Positions 43,301 through 52,376 are shown, counted from the stretch's first letter. The stretch: DNA of 64,000 bases from an uncultured Pseudodesulfovibrio sp. (GCF_963662885.1 NZ_OY760055.1:630001-694000); one strand, 5' to 3'. Notes: generated by a model not told the origin, from the letters alone. Made by a program: numbers and translations.

Positions 43301-43924
43301 ATGTCTGAATCCGCTTTGCACAAAGTGATGGACCACGCCTCGGCCGGGTTGGCCGCCCGCAAGGCCTTCTTCGACACCAAGGCGGAACTGGTGGTAGAGA
43401 TATCCCGGGCCATGGCGGTATGCCTGGCCGGAGGTGGTAAGGTCATGTTTTGCGGCAACGGCGGTTCCGCCGCCGACAGCCAGCACCTGGCCGCCGAGTT
43501 CACCAACCGGTTCCGTATGGAACGGCCGCCGCTGCCGGGCCTGGCCCTGACCACCGATACCTCGGCCCTGACCGCCATCGGCAACGACTATAGCTTTGAC
43601 GAGGTCTTCTCCAAACAGCTGCTCGCCCTGGGGCGTCCCGGAGATATGCTTGTGGGCTTCTCCACGTCCGGCACCAGCACCAACGTCATCCGGGCCATGC
43701 GCGAGGCCAAGCGCAACGACATCGTCACCGTGGGCATGACCGGGCAGAGCGGCGCCGAGATGGCATCCGTGTCCGACTTCCTGGTGACCGTGCCTTCCGG
43801 CGATACCGCCGTCATCCAGGAAATCCATATCGCGGCCGGACACATGTTCTGCCACCTGGTGGACCACTTCCTGTTCGAGGCCGTGGCCGAGTTGACTCCG
43901 TACCTGCCGGAATCCAAGGGTTAG
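43301..43924 (+). CDS. gmhA: Sedoheptulose-7-phosphate isomerase (phosphoheptose isomerase)
   Basis: 207 residues. SIS-domain enzyme of LPS heptose synthesis. MFCGNGGSAADSQHLAAEFTNRF is the hallmark with substrate and zinc-binding residues, followed by LTTDTSALTAIGNDYSFDEVFSKQL and GFSTSGTSTNV and the C-terminal IQEIHIAAGHMFCHLVD. It converts sedoheptulose 7-phosphate to glycero-manno-heptose 7-phosphate. ATG at 43301 has GAGGAA; the longer frame is rejected. Ends at a strong terminator. Confidence 0.93.
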   Translation: MSESALHKVMDHASAGLAARKAFFDTKAELVVEISRAMAVCLAGGGKVMFCGNGGSAADSQHLAAEFTNRFRMERPPLPGLALTTDTSALTAIGNDYSFDEVFSKQLLALGRPGDMLVGFSTSGTSTNVIRAMREAKRNDIVTVGMTGQSGAEMASVSDFLVTVPSGDTAVIQEIHIAAGHMFCHLVDHFLFEAVAELTPYLPESKG

Positions 43925-43945
43925 CCCCGGACTTCGAGCCGACCG

Positions 43946-43981
43946 AAAAAAGCCCCCGCGACAGTTCGCGGGGGCTTTTTT
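43946..43981. terminator. Terminator between gmhA and the PfpI-like gene
   Basis: AAAAAAGCCCCCGCGA pairs with TCGCGGGGGCTTTTTT around a four-base loop; active in both directions. Confidence 0.9.
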
Positions 43982-44006
43982 CGTGGTCTGATTCAGTCAG
44001 CCGGGA

Positions 44007-44582
44007 TTATTCTGCGCCGTGCTCCGCGCCCAGCATTTTGCGGAACGCTAGAGCCGCGTCATGGTCAAGGCCCGCGCTCTCGAAGACCGCCGCCGCGAAT
44101 GCGGCCGGGGCCGTGCCGGGCGCAGTGATCACCCGGTTGTCCACAACCGCCTCCGGGACGGGCACAAATAACTCCGACCCGGCATAGCCCGGCGCGTGAC
44201 GGTGGAGGTAGTCGGCGTCATTGGACGTGTGTCGGACGTCGTCCAGCAGTCCGGCCCTTGCCAGGGCCAGCGTGCCGCCACAGATGCCGGCCACGACGCC
44301 TCCCCGAGAATGGTGGGCCAGGAGCAGGTCGTCGAGAACCGGGGCGTCATCGGTCTCCCAGATGGTCCCGCCTATGACGACGATCACTTTAGGTGACCAA
44401 TCGCGGATCGCCTCCACTCCGTCGGGTATGAAGGCCTTCAACCCGCCCATGGAGCGGATCTCACCTGTATTTGGCGTGAAAAAACCGGTGTCCAGACCGT
44501 AAAACGGGCCGCCTGTTCCGGCTATGAGTCCGTATTCCCAGTCTGCGAATCCCTGCGTGAGGATGAGAGCCACTTTTTCCAT
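44007..44582 (-). CDS. DJ-1/PfpI-family protein
   Basis: 191 residues. VALILTQGFADWEYGLIAG at the start and VVAGICGGTLALARAGLL with the nucleophile-elbow Cys, followed by a His-rich stretch, match the DJ-1/PfpI glutamine-amidotransferase-like fold. Members act as glyoxalases, chaperones or amidases; which applies here is not clear. ATG at 44582 fits the fold's start. A 126-residue unknown gene ends 49 bases upstream. Confidence 0.8.
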   Translation of the reverse strand: MEKVALILTQGFADWEYGLIAGTGGPFYGLDTGFFTPNTGEIRSMGGLKAFIPDGVEAIRDWSPKVIVVIGGTIWETDDAPVLDDLLLAHHSRGGVVAGICGGTLALARAGLLDDVRHTSNDADYLHRHAPGYAGSELFVPVPEAVVDNRVITAPGTAPAAFAAAVFESAGLDHDAALAFRKMLGAEHGAE

Positions 44583-44631
44583 GACGCAATCCTGGCGGTT
44601 TGGTGCGTGCAACGGTTCTGGCTGTTTCCGG

Positions 44632-45012
44632 TCAGAAGTCCTCCCGCTTGATGCGGATGGTAAGCCCCTTTTCACGGAGCTTTTGAGCCAGAATGTTGGC
44701 GCGTTGGATTGAGGGAACCGTGCTGATGACCAATTGTGCGGTGCCGTGTTCGTCCCAGACCCAGATGTTCTCGGGCAGGACGAGACCCGCCTTGCGGGTG
44801 GCTTTCAGCAACTGCTGACGGGCGGTCTCGCGCTGGTCGAAGGACTCGTTGTCCAGCGGTTCGCCACAGGCCAGGACCCACCAGCCACGTGGCCGGAGGT
44901 TCGGGTCGGTCTCCTCCCCGAAACTCTGGGCCGTGATGGCGGCCTGTTTGGCCCGCACCACTGCGGTCATGCGCATGATGCTTTCTTCCAGTTGCCTGAT
45001 ATCGTTTGGCAT
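44632..45012 (-). CDS. Small protein of unknown function
   Basis: 126 residues, soluble. A helical N-terminus (DIRQLEESIMRMTAVVRAKQAAITAQSF) is followed by GWWVLACGEPLDNESFDQRE and a mixed alpha/beta tail (IWVWDEHGTAQLVISTVPSI, LREKGLTIRIKREDF). It likely shares a transcript with the PfpI-like gene. Start ATG at 45012 or 45021; the first has a GGGGGA at better distance. No family recognised. Confidence 0.6.
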   Translation of the reverse strand: MPNDIRQLEESIMRMTAVVRAKQAAITAQSFGEETDPNLRPRGWWVLACGEPLDNESFDQRETARQQLLKATRKAGLVLPENIWVWDEHGTAQLVISTVPSIQRANILAQKLREKGLTIRIKREDF

Positions 45013-45160
45013 AGTCCTCATTCCCCCAAGGCGGCAAAAGCCGGTTGCCTCAATGTATTGTTACTCCGGCCCTCAAGGAATGGCAAGTAAAGCCAGAGTT
45101 GGGGGGTCGTGTTTTTTCGGCCCCTTGCGCAGGGCCGGGTGCGGATGTATTGTGTGCAAT

Positions 45161-45583
45161 ATGGTCTACTTGTCCGGTTCCACCCCTCGACGCACCCCGT
45201 TGCAGCGCATGGCCCGTGTCCTTCTCGGGCTCGTGGCGGTCTCGTTCATTGTCTGGGCGCTGGTCTCCATCCCTTACGATATTCTGCGGGCCGAGCGCTC
45301 CCGGTTGTTCGGCGAAGAGATCACTACCGGGCTGGTGCTCAAACTGCGCACGGACGAAGATCCGGACCATCCCCATGCACGGGTGGTCATCGAATACACC
45401 TACGTGGACCCCGACGGCTACGCGCGCCGGGCAGAGGCCCGACTGCCCGACAGTCTTTGGCGCAGTTACCGTCCGGGTAGGGTCATCAAGGTTCTGCTCG
45501 TCAAGGGACGGCCGGACATTTCGCGCATCCCGGACGAGGTCGAACCCGCCTTTCAGGTCTGGCTTAGAAATCTGATGAATTGA
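45161..45583 (+). CDS. DUF3592-like membrane protein
   Basis: 140 residues. One membrane span (ARVLLGLVAVSFIVWALVSI, about 18-38), then a beta-rich domain with LVLKLRTDEDPDHPHARVVIEYTYVDPDGY and SYRPGRVIKVLLVKGRPDISRI, the pattern of DUF3592 proteins (a conserved strand set around V-x-Y-x-D-G and G-x-V-x-V-x-Y-x-P-x-x). Unknown role. No strong ribosome site before the ATG. Confidence 0.6.
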   Translation: MVYLSGSTPRRTPLQRMARVLLGLVAVSFIVWALVSIPYDILRAERSRLFGEEITTGLVLKLRTDEDPDHPHARVVIEYTYVDPDGYARRAEARLPDSLWRSYRPGRVIKVLLVKGRPDISRIPDEVEPAFQVWLRNLMN

Positions 45584-45592
45584 GCGGCCTGA

Positions 45593-46189
45593 TCAGTCGC
45601 CGTACTGCTTGGGAAACTTTTCGCCCATGAGGTATTCCATGGCTTCGCGGTCGATGGTGCCCGAGGCTATCAGGAACTCCAGCCCCGCGACCATGGGGTG
45701 GTAGGTGATCCCGTGCGGCAGTTCATCGGCCTGTCCGTACAGGAACCGCTCGGCAGGCACGGCCTCGTCCACCTCGATGATGCCGTCACTGGCCAGCATC
45801 GAAGGCAGCACATGGTCCAGGATGTATCCGCCGGGCAGGGTGGTCCACAGGTGGTAGGTCCCCAACGCGTCCTCTCCCGACTCGCTCTCGACCATCTTGC
45901 GGAAATGCGCGGGCGTGACCGGAAAGCGCATCCCGCCATCCACGGACACGTTGCCCATGGTCAGCACGCCGCCCGGAATGTGGAATTTCTTGGCCAGCAT
46001 GTGGAACATGCCGAAGCTCACGTTCAATCCCTGCACCGACCGTTGGCGGAACGGAATGTGCCCGGTCTCCTCGATGGCGTTCAACACGGCTTGGTCCAGA
46101 ACCACCGCCGTCTCGTTGATAGCCACTTCGCCCAAACCCAGCTTTTTGGTCCGCGATGCCGCGGCCTTGAATTCCTTGAGATATGACAT
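45593..46189 (-). CDS. Protein of unknown function
   Basis: 198 residues, soluble, no signal peptide. It contains GLNVSFGMFHMLAKKFHIPGGVLTMGNVSVDGG-like glycine-rich strands and many histidines, but no motif I can assign. A GAGG-type ribosome site (ATGGAGGAGAGC on the other strand is TATGACATGG region) is not clear. The frame is long, uses codons like its neighbours and converges on the DUF3592-like gene. Confidence 0.6.
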   Translation of the reverse strand: MSYLKEFKAAASRTKKLGLGEVAINETAVVLDQAVLNAIEETGHIPFRQRSVQGLNVSFGMFHMLAKKFHIPGGVLTMGNVSVDGGMRFPVTPAHFRKMVESESGEDALGTYHLWTTLPGGYILDHVLPSMLASDGIIEVDEAVPAERFLYGQADELPHGITYHPMVAGLEFLIASGTIDREAMEYLMGEKFPKQYGD

Positions 46190-46248
46190 GGAGGAGAGCT
46201 ATCATGTAGGTTCGTCTCAAGCAAGCCGTATTGAATCGGGCTTTATCG

Positions 46249-46278
46249 TTGACATATGGCAGAGTTGAATAGCATAAT
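46249..46278 (+). promoter_or_regulatory. Sigma-70-type promoter for the sulfotransferase-like gene
   Basis: A perfect TTGACA and CATAAT are separated by 18 bases, about 50 bases before the start codon, in an AT-rich gap. Confidence 0.65.
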
Positions 46279-46326
46279 TTTACAATCTGCCTTTCATCAA
46301 TGTACTGATTTCAACATACGCATACC

Positions 46327-47493
46327 ATGTCGCAAAAATTTTATTTCCACATAGGCCTGCCCAAGACCGGCACGACATCCATCCAGGATTTTCTTGAGCT
46401 TAATGAAGATGTGTTGCGTGAGCACAATCTTCTCAGAGTGCCGCATTGGCTTTATGAAGAAGCCAGCAATATGAAGCCTCGGGAAAGATCCATTCGGTTC
46501 ATAGAAGAGCATTTGGGCGAGGGCCGGGATTTCATACTCAGTAACGAGGGCGCCAGCATGGTCCTTTCCGAAGAACCGGAGAGGCTGTTTTTGCAGGAAC
46601 GGTTTCCCTCGCTGGAATTGCACATCATCGTCTATCTTCGTCGCCAGGATGTTCTCTTCGAATCAAGCCGCAATCAGATGATCTGTTGCGGCGTTCCGGT
46701 CCCGGAAGGAGATCGGCAGGCTTGGTTCGGCCCTTCCTCCATCCCCTTCTTTCCGTTTCTTGGTGACAGATTCTATGATTTCGCGTCATGGCTCGAGCCT
46801 CTTGCCCGCACGGTCGGTCAGGAGAACATGCATGTCAGAGTCTTTGAACCCGACAGGTTCAAAAACGGCGACTTGATCGAGGATTTTTTGGATGTGCTCG
46901 GCATACCGTTCTCCGATACGTTCAAGCGGTGCGCAGTGATGTCCAACCCGTCCCTGGATGTTCGCTTTACACAACTGTATGGACGGCAACTCGCGATGTT
47001 TCCGGATCTGCCTTCGGTGGGCCGCATTCTCTGCGAAAAAGGGCTGCTCGGTGTGAACGCCCTGATGGGGAAGCAGGGGAACAAATATTTCACCAGTGAC
47101 GAACGCAAACGAATTATGGACATGTTCAGAGAGTCCAATGAAAAGGTTGCGGCCTCTCTGATGGGCAGCAAGGAGGCTCTTTTCTCCGAGCGGATGCCCT
47201 CCGAGGCGCCGCCACCTTTTTCCCGTGAGGAACTCGAATTAATACCGATGGTATTGAATCGGCTCTGGTACGAGGCCGTTGCCCGCATGGATTACGGTAC
47301 GTACAACACCATCAAACTGCGCCACGCCCAGGATGGACACAAAAAAGGTGATGCCTCAGCTTCGAAGGAGTATCGCCGTCGCAAGTTGATCAACAGTCTG
47401 GGCAAGCTTTTTTCCAAGGGCTTTTATAGCCACTTCAAATCCTTTTTCCCTTCAGACTTGTCCCTCCCCGGCAAAGACCGGGATAGGAAATAA
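46327..47493 (+). CDS. Sulfotransferase-like protein
   Basis: 388 residues. KFYFHIGLPKTGTTSIQDFL at the N-terminus is the phosphosulfate-binding loop of PAPS-dependent sulfotransferases, and LHIIVYLRRQDVLFESSRNQ matches the 3'-phosphate-binding segment (RxxxxxxxS). The rest is unassigned, with a basic C-terminal tail. It would sulfate a carbohydrate or other surface molecule. The sequence is visibly less GC-rich than its neighbours, with its own near-consensus promoter and a terminator, so it looks acquired. Confidence 0.7.
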   Translation: MSQKFYFHIGLPKTGTTSIQDFLELNEDVLREHNLLRVPHWLYEEASNMKPRERSIRFIEEHLGEGRDFILSNEGASMVLSEEPERLFLQERFPSLELHIIVYLRRQDVLFESSRNQMICCGVPVPEGDRQAWFGPSSIPFFPFLGDRFYDFASWLEPLARTVGQENMHVRVFEPDRFKNGDLIEDFLDVLGIPFSDTFKRCAVMSNPSLDVRFTQLYGRQLAMFPDLPSVGRILCEKGLLGVNALMGKQGNKYFTSDERKRIMDMFRESNEKVAASLMGSKEALFSERMPSEAPPPFSREELELIPMVLNRLWYEAVARMDYGTYNTIKLRHAQDGHKKGDASASKEYRRRKLINSLGKLFSKGFYSHFKSFFPSDLSLPGKDRDRK

Positions 47494-47518
47494 ATCCAAA
47501 ACTCCGCGCCAAAATGCG

Positions 47519-47550
47519 TAATGCCCGCTGCCGGGGGCAGCGGGCATTAC
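47519..47550. terminator. Terminator-like hairpin between the sulfotransferase gene and nrdD
   Basis: TAATGCCCGCTGCC pairs perfectly with GGCAGCGGGCATTA around a four-base loop. Confidence 0.7.
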
Positions 47551-47599
47551 ATTCCACTATCCTCAAGCCCCTTTCCTCAAAGGGGCTATGGGAACTCGA

Positions 47600-49657
47600 T
47601 TAGTTACACAGGCAGTCGCTGAAGACCACGCGGTCGGTGTATTCCGCCTGCTTGCCCTTGTTCCACCGGGAAACCGGGCGGTAGTAGCCCACGATGCGGG
47701 TGTAGACCTCGGCCTCCTGGCCGCAGGTGGGGCATTCGAAGTGTTCGCCCAGAATATAACCGTGCTCCTTGCAGATGGAGAAGGTGGGCGTCACGGAGAT
47801 GTACGGGATCTTGGTCTTGGAAAACGCCTTGAGGATGAAGTTCTTCAAGGATTTCGGATCGGTCACGGCCTCGCCCAGGAAGGTGTGGAACACGGTCCCG
47901 CCGGTGTACAGCGGCTGGAGCTGGTTCTGGTGTTCCAGTGCGTAGAGCACGTCCTCGGAGATGCCCACGGGCAGCTGGGTGGAGTTGGTGTAGTACGGCG
48001 TGCCGTTGCCCTGGGTCTTGATGTCGGCGTAGAGCGATTTGTCGATCTTGGCCAGCCGGTAGCTGGTGCCTTCGGCGGGCGTGGCTTCGAGGTTGTAGAG
48101 GTTGCCGGTCTCTTCCTGGAAGCGGCTGGTGATGCGGCGCAGGTGGTTCAACGTACGGCGCATGAGGCGCACGCCGCCCTCGGTCTCGATGCCTTTGCCG
48201 ATGAGGTTCAGGCAGGCCTCGTGCCCACCGAGCAGGCCGATGGTCGAGAAGTGGCCCTTGTAGCCGTTCTTGAGATAGCGCCTGGACCAGGGGAACATGC
48301 CCGACTCGAGGTTGTTGTTGATGATCTTGCGCTTGTATTCCAGGGAATCCTTGGCCAGCTCGGCGTATTCCTCGACCAGGTCGAGGAAGTCATCCTCGCT
48401 TTGGGCCAGATAGGCGAGCTTGGGCAGGTTCAGGGTGACCACGCCGATGGAGCCGGTCAGGTCGCCCGCGCCGAACAGTCCGCCGGTCTTGTTGCGCAAC
48501 TCGCGAAGATCCATCTGGAGCCGGCAGCACATGGAGCGCACGTCCTCGGGGCTCAGGTCGGAGCTGATGAAGTTCTGGAAGTAGGGCACGCCGTATTTGG
48601 CGGTCAGCTTCATGAGTTTTTCGCCGATCTCCGACTCCCAGGGGAAGTCTTCGGTGACGTTGTAGGTCGGAATGGGGAAGGAGAAGATACGGTCGGAGTG
48701 GTCGCCGCCGAGCATGACCTCGATGTACGCCTCGTTGATCATATCCATCTCTTCCTGGAAGTCAGCGTAGGTCAGTTCCTCATGGTACCGGCCGCCGACA
48801 ATAATGGGCTCCTTGGCGATGTGCTTGGGAGCCACCAGATCGAAAGACAAGTTGGTGAACGGCGACTGGCCGCCCCAGCGAGAGGTGGTGTTCAGGTTGA
48901 AGACGAACTTCTGCATGCACTGGAGCACCTGATCGTAGGAAAGGCCGTCCTCGCGGATGAACGGGGCGAGGTAGGTGTCCACGTTGTTGAACGCCTGGGC
49001 TCCGGCCCATTCGTTCTGCAAGGTGCCCAGGAAGTTGTTCATCTGGCCGAGCGCGGTGTCGAAGTGCCGTGCCGGACCGGCCGAGGCGCGGCCTTCCAGG
49101 TTGAAGCCTTCCAGCAGCAGGTCGCGCAGGGACCAGCCCGCGCAGTATCCGGCGAGGCCGAAGGAAAGATCATGGATGTGGAAATAGCCGTGCTCGTGGG
49201 CAAGGCGGATTTCCTCGGGGTATTTCTCCAGCGCGTAGCGAGCCTGGACCGTGCCGGACAGATGCAGCATGAGCCCCTGGAAGGAATGGGTCATGTTGGC
49301 GTTTTCGTTCACGCGCCAATCGGCCTGATCAAGGTAGGTGTCGATAACGTCCTTGATGTCCAGGTACGCCGCTTTCTGGGAGCGGAGCTGACGGCGTTTC
49401 TCGCGGTACAGGATGTACTTCTTGGCGATGTCGTACTGGCGGCCCTCCATGAGGACCTGCTCGACCATGTTCTGGACGTGCTCCTGCTCGGGGATGTCCA
49501 TGCCGTCAAGTTTCTTCTCGACCTTGCGGGCCAGCCGCTTGGCGAGAAGCGGGTCTTTGATCCCGCTGGCGCTGAGCGCCTTGAAAATGGCCTGTGCGAT
49601 GCGATTAGTCGACCAGGTTTCCAGCCGGCCGTCTCTCTTCATGATTTGGCTTGGCAT
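47600..49657 (-). CDS. nrdD: Anaerobic ribonucleoside-triphosphate reductase
   Basis: 685 residues. N-terminal ATP-cone (KRDGRLETWSTNRIAQAIFKAL) for allosteric control, a glycyl-radical enzyme barrel, and a C-terminal zinc site (CKEHG with CPTCG) followed by RIVGYYRPVSRWNKGK, in which the Gly carries the radical. It makes dNTPs from NTPs without oxygen. It ends in SDCLCN. ATG at 49657 follows AAGGAGG at 10 bases; a second ATG 15 bases on is possible. Its start overlaps nrdG by 53 bases, with the activator gene upstream, the reverse of the E. coli order. Confidence 0.95.
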   Translation of the reverse strand: MPSQIMKRDGRLETWSTNRIAQAIFKALSASGIKDPLLAKRLARKVEKKLDGMDIPEQEHVQNMVEQVLMEGRQYDIAKKYILYREKRRQLRSQKAAYLDIKDVIDTYLDQADWRVNENANMTHSFQGLMLHLSGTVQARYALEKYPEEIRLAHEHGYFHIHDLSFGLAGYCAGWSLRDLLLEGFNLEGRASAGPARHFDTALGQMNNFLGTLQNEWAGAQAFNNVDTYLAPFIREDGLSYDQVLQCMQKFVFNLNTTSRWGGQSPFTNLSFDLVAPKHIAKEPIIVGGRYHEELTYADFQEEMDMINEAYIEVMLGGDHSDRIFSFPIPTYNVTEDFPWESEIGEKLMKLTAKYGVPYFQNFISSDLSPEDVRSMCCRLQMDLRELRNKTGGLFGAGDLTGSIGVVTLNLPKLAYLAQSEDDFLDLVEEYAELAKDSLEYKRKIINNNLESGMFPWSRRYLKNGYKGHFSTIGLLGGHEACLNLIGKGIETEGGVRLMRRTLNHLRRITSRFQEETGNLYNLEATPAEGTSYRLAKIDKSLYADIKTQGNGTPYYTNSTQLPVGISEDVLYALEHQNQLQPLYTGGTVFHTFLGEAVTDPKSLKNFILKAFSKTKIPYISVTPTFSICKEHGYILGEHFECPTCGQEAEVYTRIVGYYRPVSRWNKGKQAEYTDRVVFSDCLCN

Positions 49658-50288
49658 GCTCCGGCGTCCTCCTTGGGGGCACGTATTTCTGAATTGTCAG
49701 TTCGTGGTTGGGGGGCAGATAGCTTTGCGCGACGTCGATGTCGGCTTGGGTCAGCCCGGGGACCTGGGTGATACGGAAGTAAAAAGCCCCAGGCAGGGCG
49801 TCGGCCATCTCGAAGATGCGGGCCATGTTCGCGCGAGCGGCGATTTCGGATACCGCGTTGCCGGTCAGGGACGGGTATTTGGCCCAGGGGCCTTTAACGT
49901 CCACGGCAAAGGTGTCCACGAGTTTTTCCTCAAGGAGTTCGGCGACCACTTCGGGGCGCATGCCGTTGCTGTCCATCTTCACAGGCATGCCGGTCTTCTT
50001 GATTTCGAAGGCCAGTTCGCCCACGCCGGGAACCGTGGTGGGCTCGCCGCCGGAGATGGTCACGCCGTCCAGCCATCCGGCCCGGTCTCGCAGATACGCT
50101 TTGACGCGCTGCGGATCGAGGACGGGCAGTGACTGCATGTCCCAGGCTAGCTGGAAGTTGTGGCAGGTGGGGCAGCGCAGATTGCAGCCGCCAAGAAAGA
50201 TGATGCAGGATGTCCTTCCGGGCCAATCACACAGGCTCAGATTCTCGAACCCGCGAACAAAATTCCAGGCCCCTTTCGGCTCGTTCAT
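49605..50288 (-). CDS. nrdG: Anaerobic ribonucleotide reductase activase (radical SAM)
   Basis: 227 residues. GGCNLRCPTCHNFQL contains the CxxxCxxC ligands of the [4Fe-4S] cluster, and GVTISGGEPTTVPG the SAM-binding GGE motif. It generates the glycyl radical on NrdD. The length and pattern (FENLSLCDWPGRTSCIIFLGGC, in part) match the NrdG2/PflA-like type common in anaerobes. First gene of nrdG-nrdD; TGAGGAG precedes the ATG. Confidence 0.92.
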   Translation of the reverse strand: MNEPKGAWNFVRGFENLSLCDWPGRTSCIIFLGGCNLRCPTCHNFQLAWDMQSLPVLDPQRVKAYLRDRAGWLDGVTISGGEPTTVPGVGELAFEIKKTGMPVKMDSNGMRPEVVAELLEEKLVDTFAVDVKGPWAKYPSLTGNAVSEIAARANMARIFEMADALPGAFYFRITQVPGLTQADIDVAQSYLPPNHELTIQKYVPPRRTPEHAKPNHEERRPAGNLVD

Positions 50289-50991
50289 CTCAACTCCTCA
50301 GGAAACAACTCGCCGCTTTCGCGGCAGCGCATGGCGTAAGTGATCATAATGTCCGGGGATGCTGTTACCGTCACCACTCCCGGAGCGGGCGCGGACGCTG
50401 TTTCTCGAAGAAAAAGGGCGTGGGCGCGTGAGGGCTACACTATCTCAGCAGTATAATTTTGTACAGGGGGGATTCAGAAAATGTTTGGCTACATAAGTGA
50501 ATTTCAGCAGTTATTGGTGAATATTGCTGATTACAGGAAGTATGTAAAAGTTTTCCACTGTTGTTAAATAGTGAACAGACCAATATAGTTAACTTTTTTC
50601 TAGAGTAAGTTTAGAAAAAAGTTTTTTCGTTTTCAGAGGGATTGGTTTTCGACAGAGGGGGGATGTGACGGAATGGAAAAGGGTAGGCTTGATCCGTTGA
50701 AAAGTAATTACCACAAGGGTTACCGGTTGGGAACAGAAAAAGGGCCGTATTCCACAGGAAAAAGAACAATCCGATGAGGCGTTTTTGGCATTGAGCGGCA
50801 AAGCCCCGTCAGCCGTGGGACAGGGCTTTGTCAATACGTTTAGAGAGGGGTGGCTGTGACAATTTTGTCTATTGTTACAACCCGGTTTCGTATGTGCCGA
50901 TTGTTCCCGGAGCTTGTCCCGAACCGTTTCTTTGAGCCCGCCTTGGTCGGAATACCCCGCCGACGGGCACTTGCAGAGCGCATGCCGCAGC
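50289..50991. promoter_or_regulatory. 703-base gene-free interval upstream of nrdG
   Basis: An AT-rich core (about 50440-50720) separates nrdG from mscS-like. A possible -10 for nrdG is TATACT on the minus strand at 50450-50455. The stretch 50500-50580 has several partial dyads, such as CAGCAGTTATTGGTG next to TTGCTG and CTGTT...AACAG. A hairpin CAAAGCCC...GGGCTTTG lies at 50799-50830. I recognise no gene and no classical NrdR box pair; an 81-codon minus-strand frame here has no ribosome site or coding character. Confidence 0.4.
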
Positions 50992-52218
50992 CTAGAACGA
51001 TGCCCGGCCGTCTATCAGGGCGTTACGCTGGTAGGCGCGCAGGCCGAACTCGGGCAGGGCGGCCAGGAGATGATCCATGATGTCGGACTTGATGTCTTCG
51101 TGCAGAGCCCACGCGGTCTCGCTGGTGAAACAGTAAATCTCCAGGGGGAGACCGTCGTCGGCATGGGGCTGGAGTTGACGCACCAGTAGCGTCATGTCCT
51201 GGCGGATCTTGGGGTGTGAGTGGAGATATTCCAGGGCGTAGTGCCGGAACAGCCCGATGTTGGTCATGCGGCGGCCGTTGAGGGGCGAGGACGGGTCGGC
51301 CGACGAGGCCTGGTTGGCCGTGTCGATTTCCTTCTGGCGCATCTCGATGAAGGGGGCCAGGTGCTGAACGGCCATCAACCGTTCCTTGAGCGCGTTGTCC
51401 GCAAACCGGATGGAAGACTGGTCGATCATGATCGACCGCTTCACTCTGCGCGCGCCGCTTCGGGTCATGCTCTCCCAGTTCTTGAACGGGGTGTCCAGGA
51501 ACTTGAAGGTCGGGATGGCCGTAACGGTCATGTCCCAGTTCTGGACCTTGACCGTGTTCAGTGCGATGTCGATGACCGAGCCGTCAGCGTTCATGGCGGG
51601 CATTTCGATCCAGTCCCCGGTATGAAGAAGGTCGTTGGCCGACATCTGGATGCCCGCCACCAGGGAGAGGATGGTGTCGCGGAAGACCAACATGAGCACT
51701 GCGGTCATGGCACCGATACCGGAGAGAAGGCCCCAGGGCGACTCTCCGAGAAGGATGGCCACCACCGAGACTCCACCGAGAATGTATATGAACAGCTTGA
51801 TCAGCTGGACGTATCCCTTGATCGGACGGCGGCTGGAGACCTTGAAGGTGCGGTACAGGGCGGACAGGGCGTCCATGAGCTTGGCCAGGACCAGCACCAC
51901 GCTTACGGCCAGGTAGGCAAAGATGAGGTGGTCGAGGAGTCCTTTGAGGCCGGAGAAAAATTCCAGCCCCCAGAAGAAGACAGGGGCCGGGGCCAGGAGC
52001 GCGGCCCGGGAAAAGAACCCCGATTCGAGCAGGATGTTGTCGAACTTGCTGCGCGTGCGCCGGGCAAAGACGCGGGCGCCCCGCACCAGCAACCAGCGGG
52101 CCAGGAAAAAGGCGAGCAGTCCGGCCAGCAGAAGCAGGACGCTTTTGGCCGCTATGTCCAGAATCGGGTTGGTCTGAATGAGGGTGACAGGAAGGTCTAA
52201 GGACAGGTCGAGGTTCAC
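50992..52218 (-). CDS. Mechanosensitive ion channel (MscS family, YbdG-like)
   Basis: 408 residues, the YbdG length rather than the 286 of MscS. About five membrane spans, then the MscS core: GLLSGIGAMTAVLMLVFRDTILSLVAGIQM (pore helix) and NDLLHTGDWIEMPAMNADGSVIDIALNTVKVQNWD (beta domain), followed by a C-terminal soluble part with FRHYALEYLHSHPKIRQDMTLLVRQL. It releases solutes on osmotic downshock. No interruption. Divergent from the metallophosphoesterase gene. Confidence 0.92.
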   Translation of the reverse strand: MNLDLSLDLPVTLIQTNPILDIAAKSVLLLLAGLLAFFLARWLLVRGARVFARRTRSKFDNILLESGFFSRAALLAPAPVFFWGLEFFSGLKGLLDHLIFAYLAVSVVLVLAKLMDALSALYRTFKVSSRRPIKGYVQLIKLFIYILGGVSVVAILLGESPWGLLSGIGAMTAVLMLVFRDTILSLVAGIQMSANDLLHTGDWIEMPAMNADGSVIDIALNTVKVQNWDMTVTAIPTFKFLDTPFKNWESMTRSGARRVKRSIMIDQSSIRFADNALKERLMAVQHLAPFIEMRQKEIDTANQASSADPSSPLNGRRMTNIGLFRHYALEYLHSHPKIRQDMTLLVRQLQPHADDGLPLEIYCFTSETAWALHEDIKSDIMDHLLAALPEFGLRAYQRNALIDGRASF

Positions 52219-52376
52219 GTGGGAAGGCTCCTTGTGCGCTTGTTCTGATTCTTATCTAACATATTCGGCGGTTTTTGAGAACCGTGTGCACCGTCAGGGC
52301 CGTTTTGTGCACCAGTTTGACAATGCCCACGTTGTCCTCCATGGTTTTCGGGAAAAAGTCCCGAGGGAAATCATAC

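Noticed and set aside
47588..49771. 727-codon plus-strand frame opposite nrdD
   Set aside because: Antisense shadow of nrdD; composition typical of reversed GC-rich codons.
50589..50834. 81-codon minus-strand frame in the nrdG upstream gap
   Set aside because: No ribosome site, Cys/Pro/Phe-heavy composition unlike the neighbours, and it crosses AT-rich noncoding sequence.
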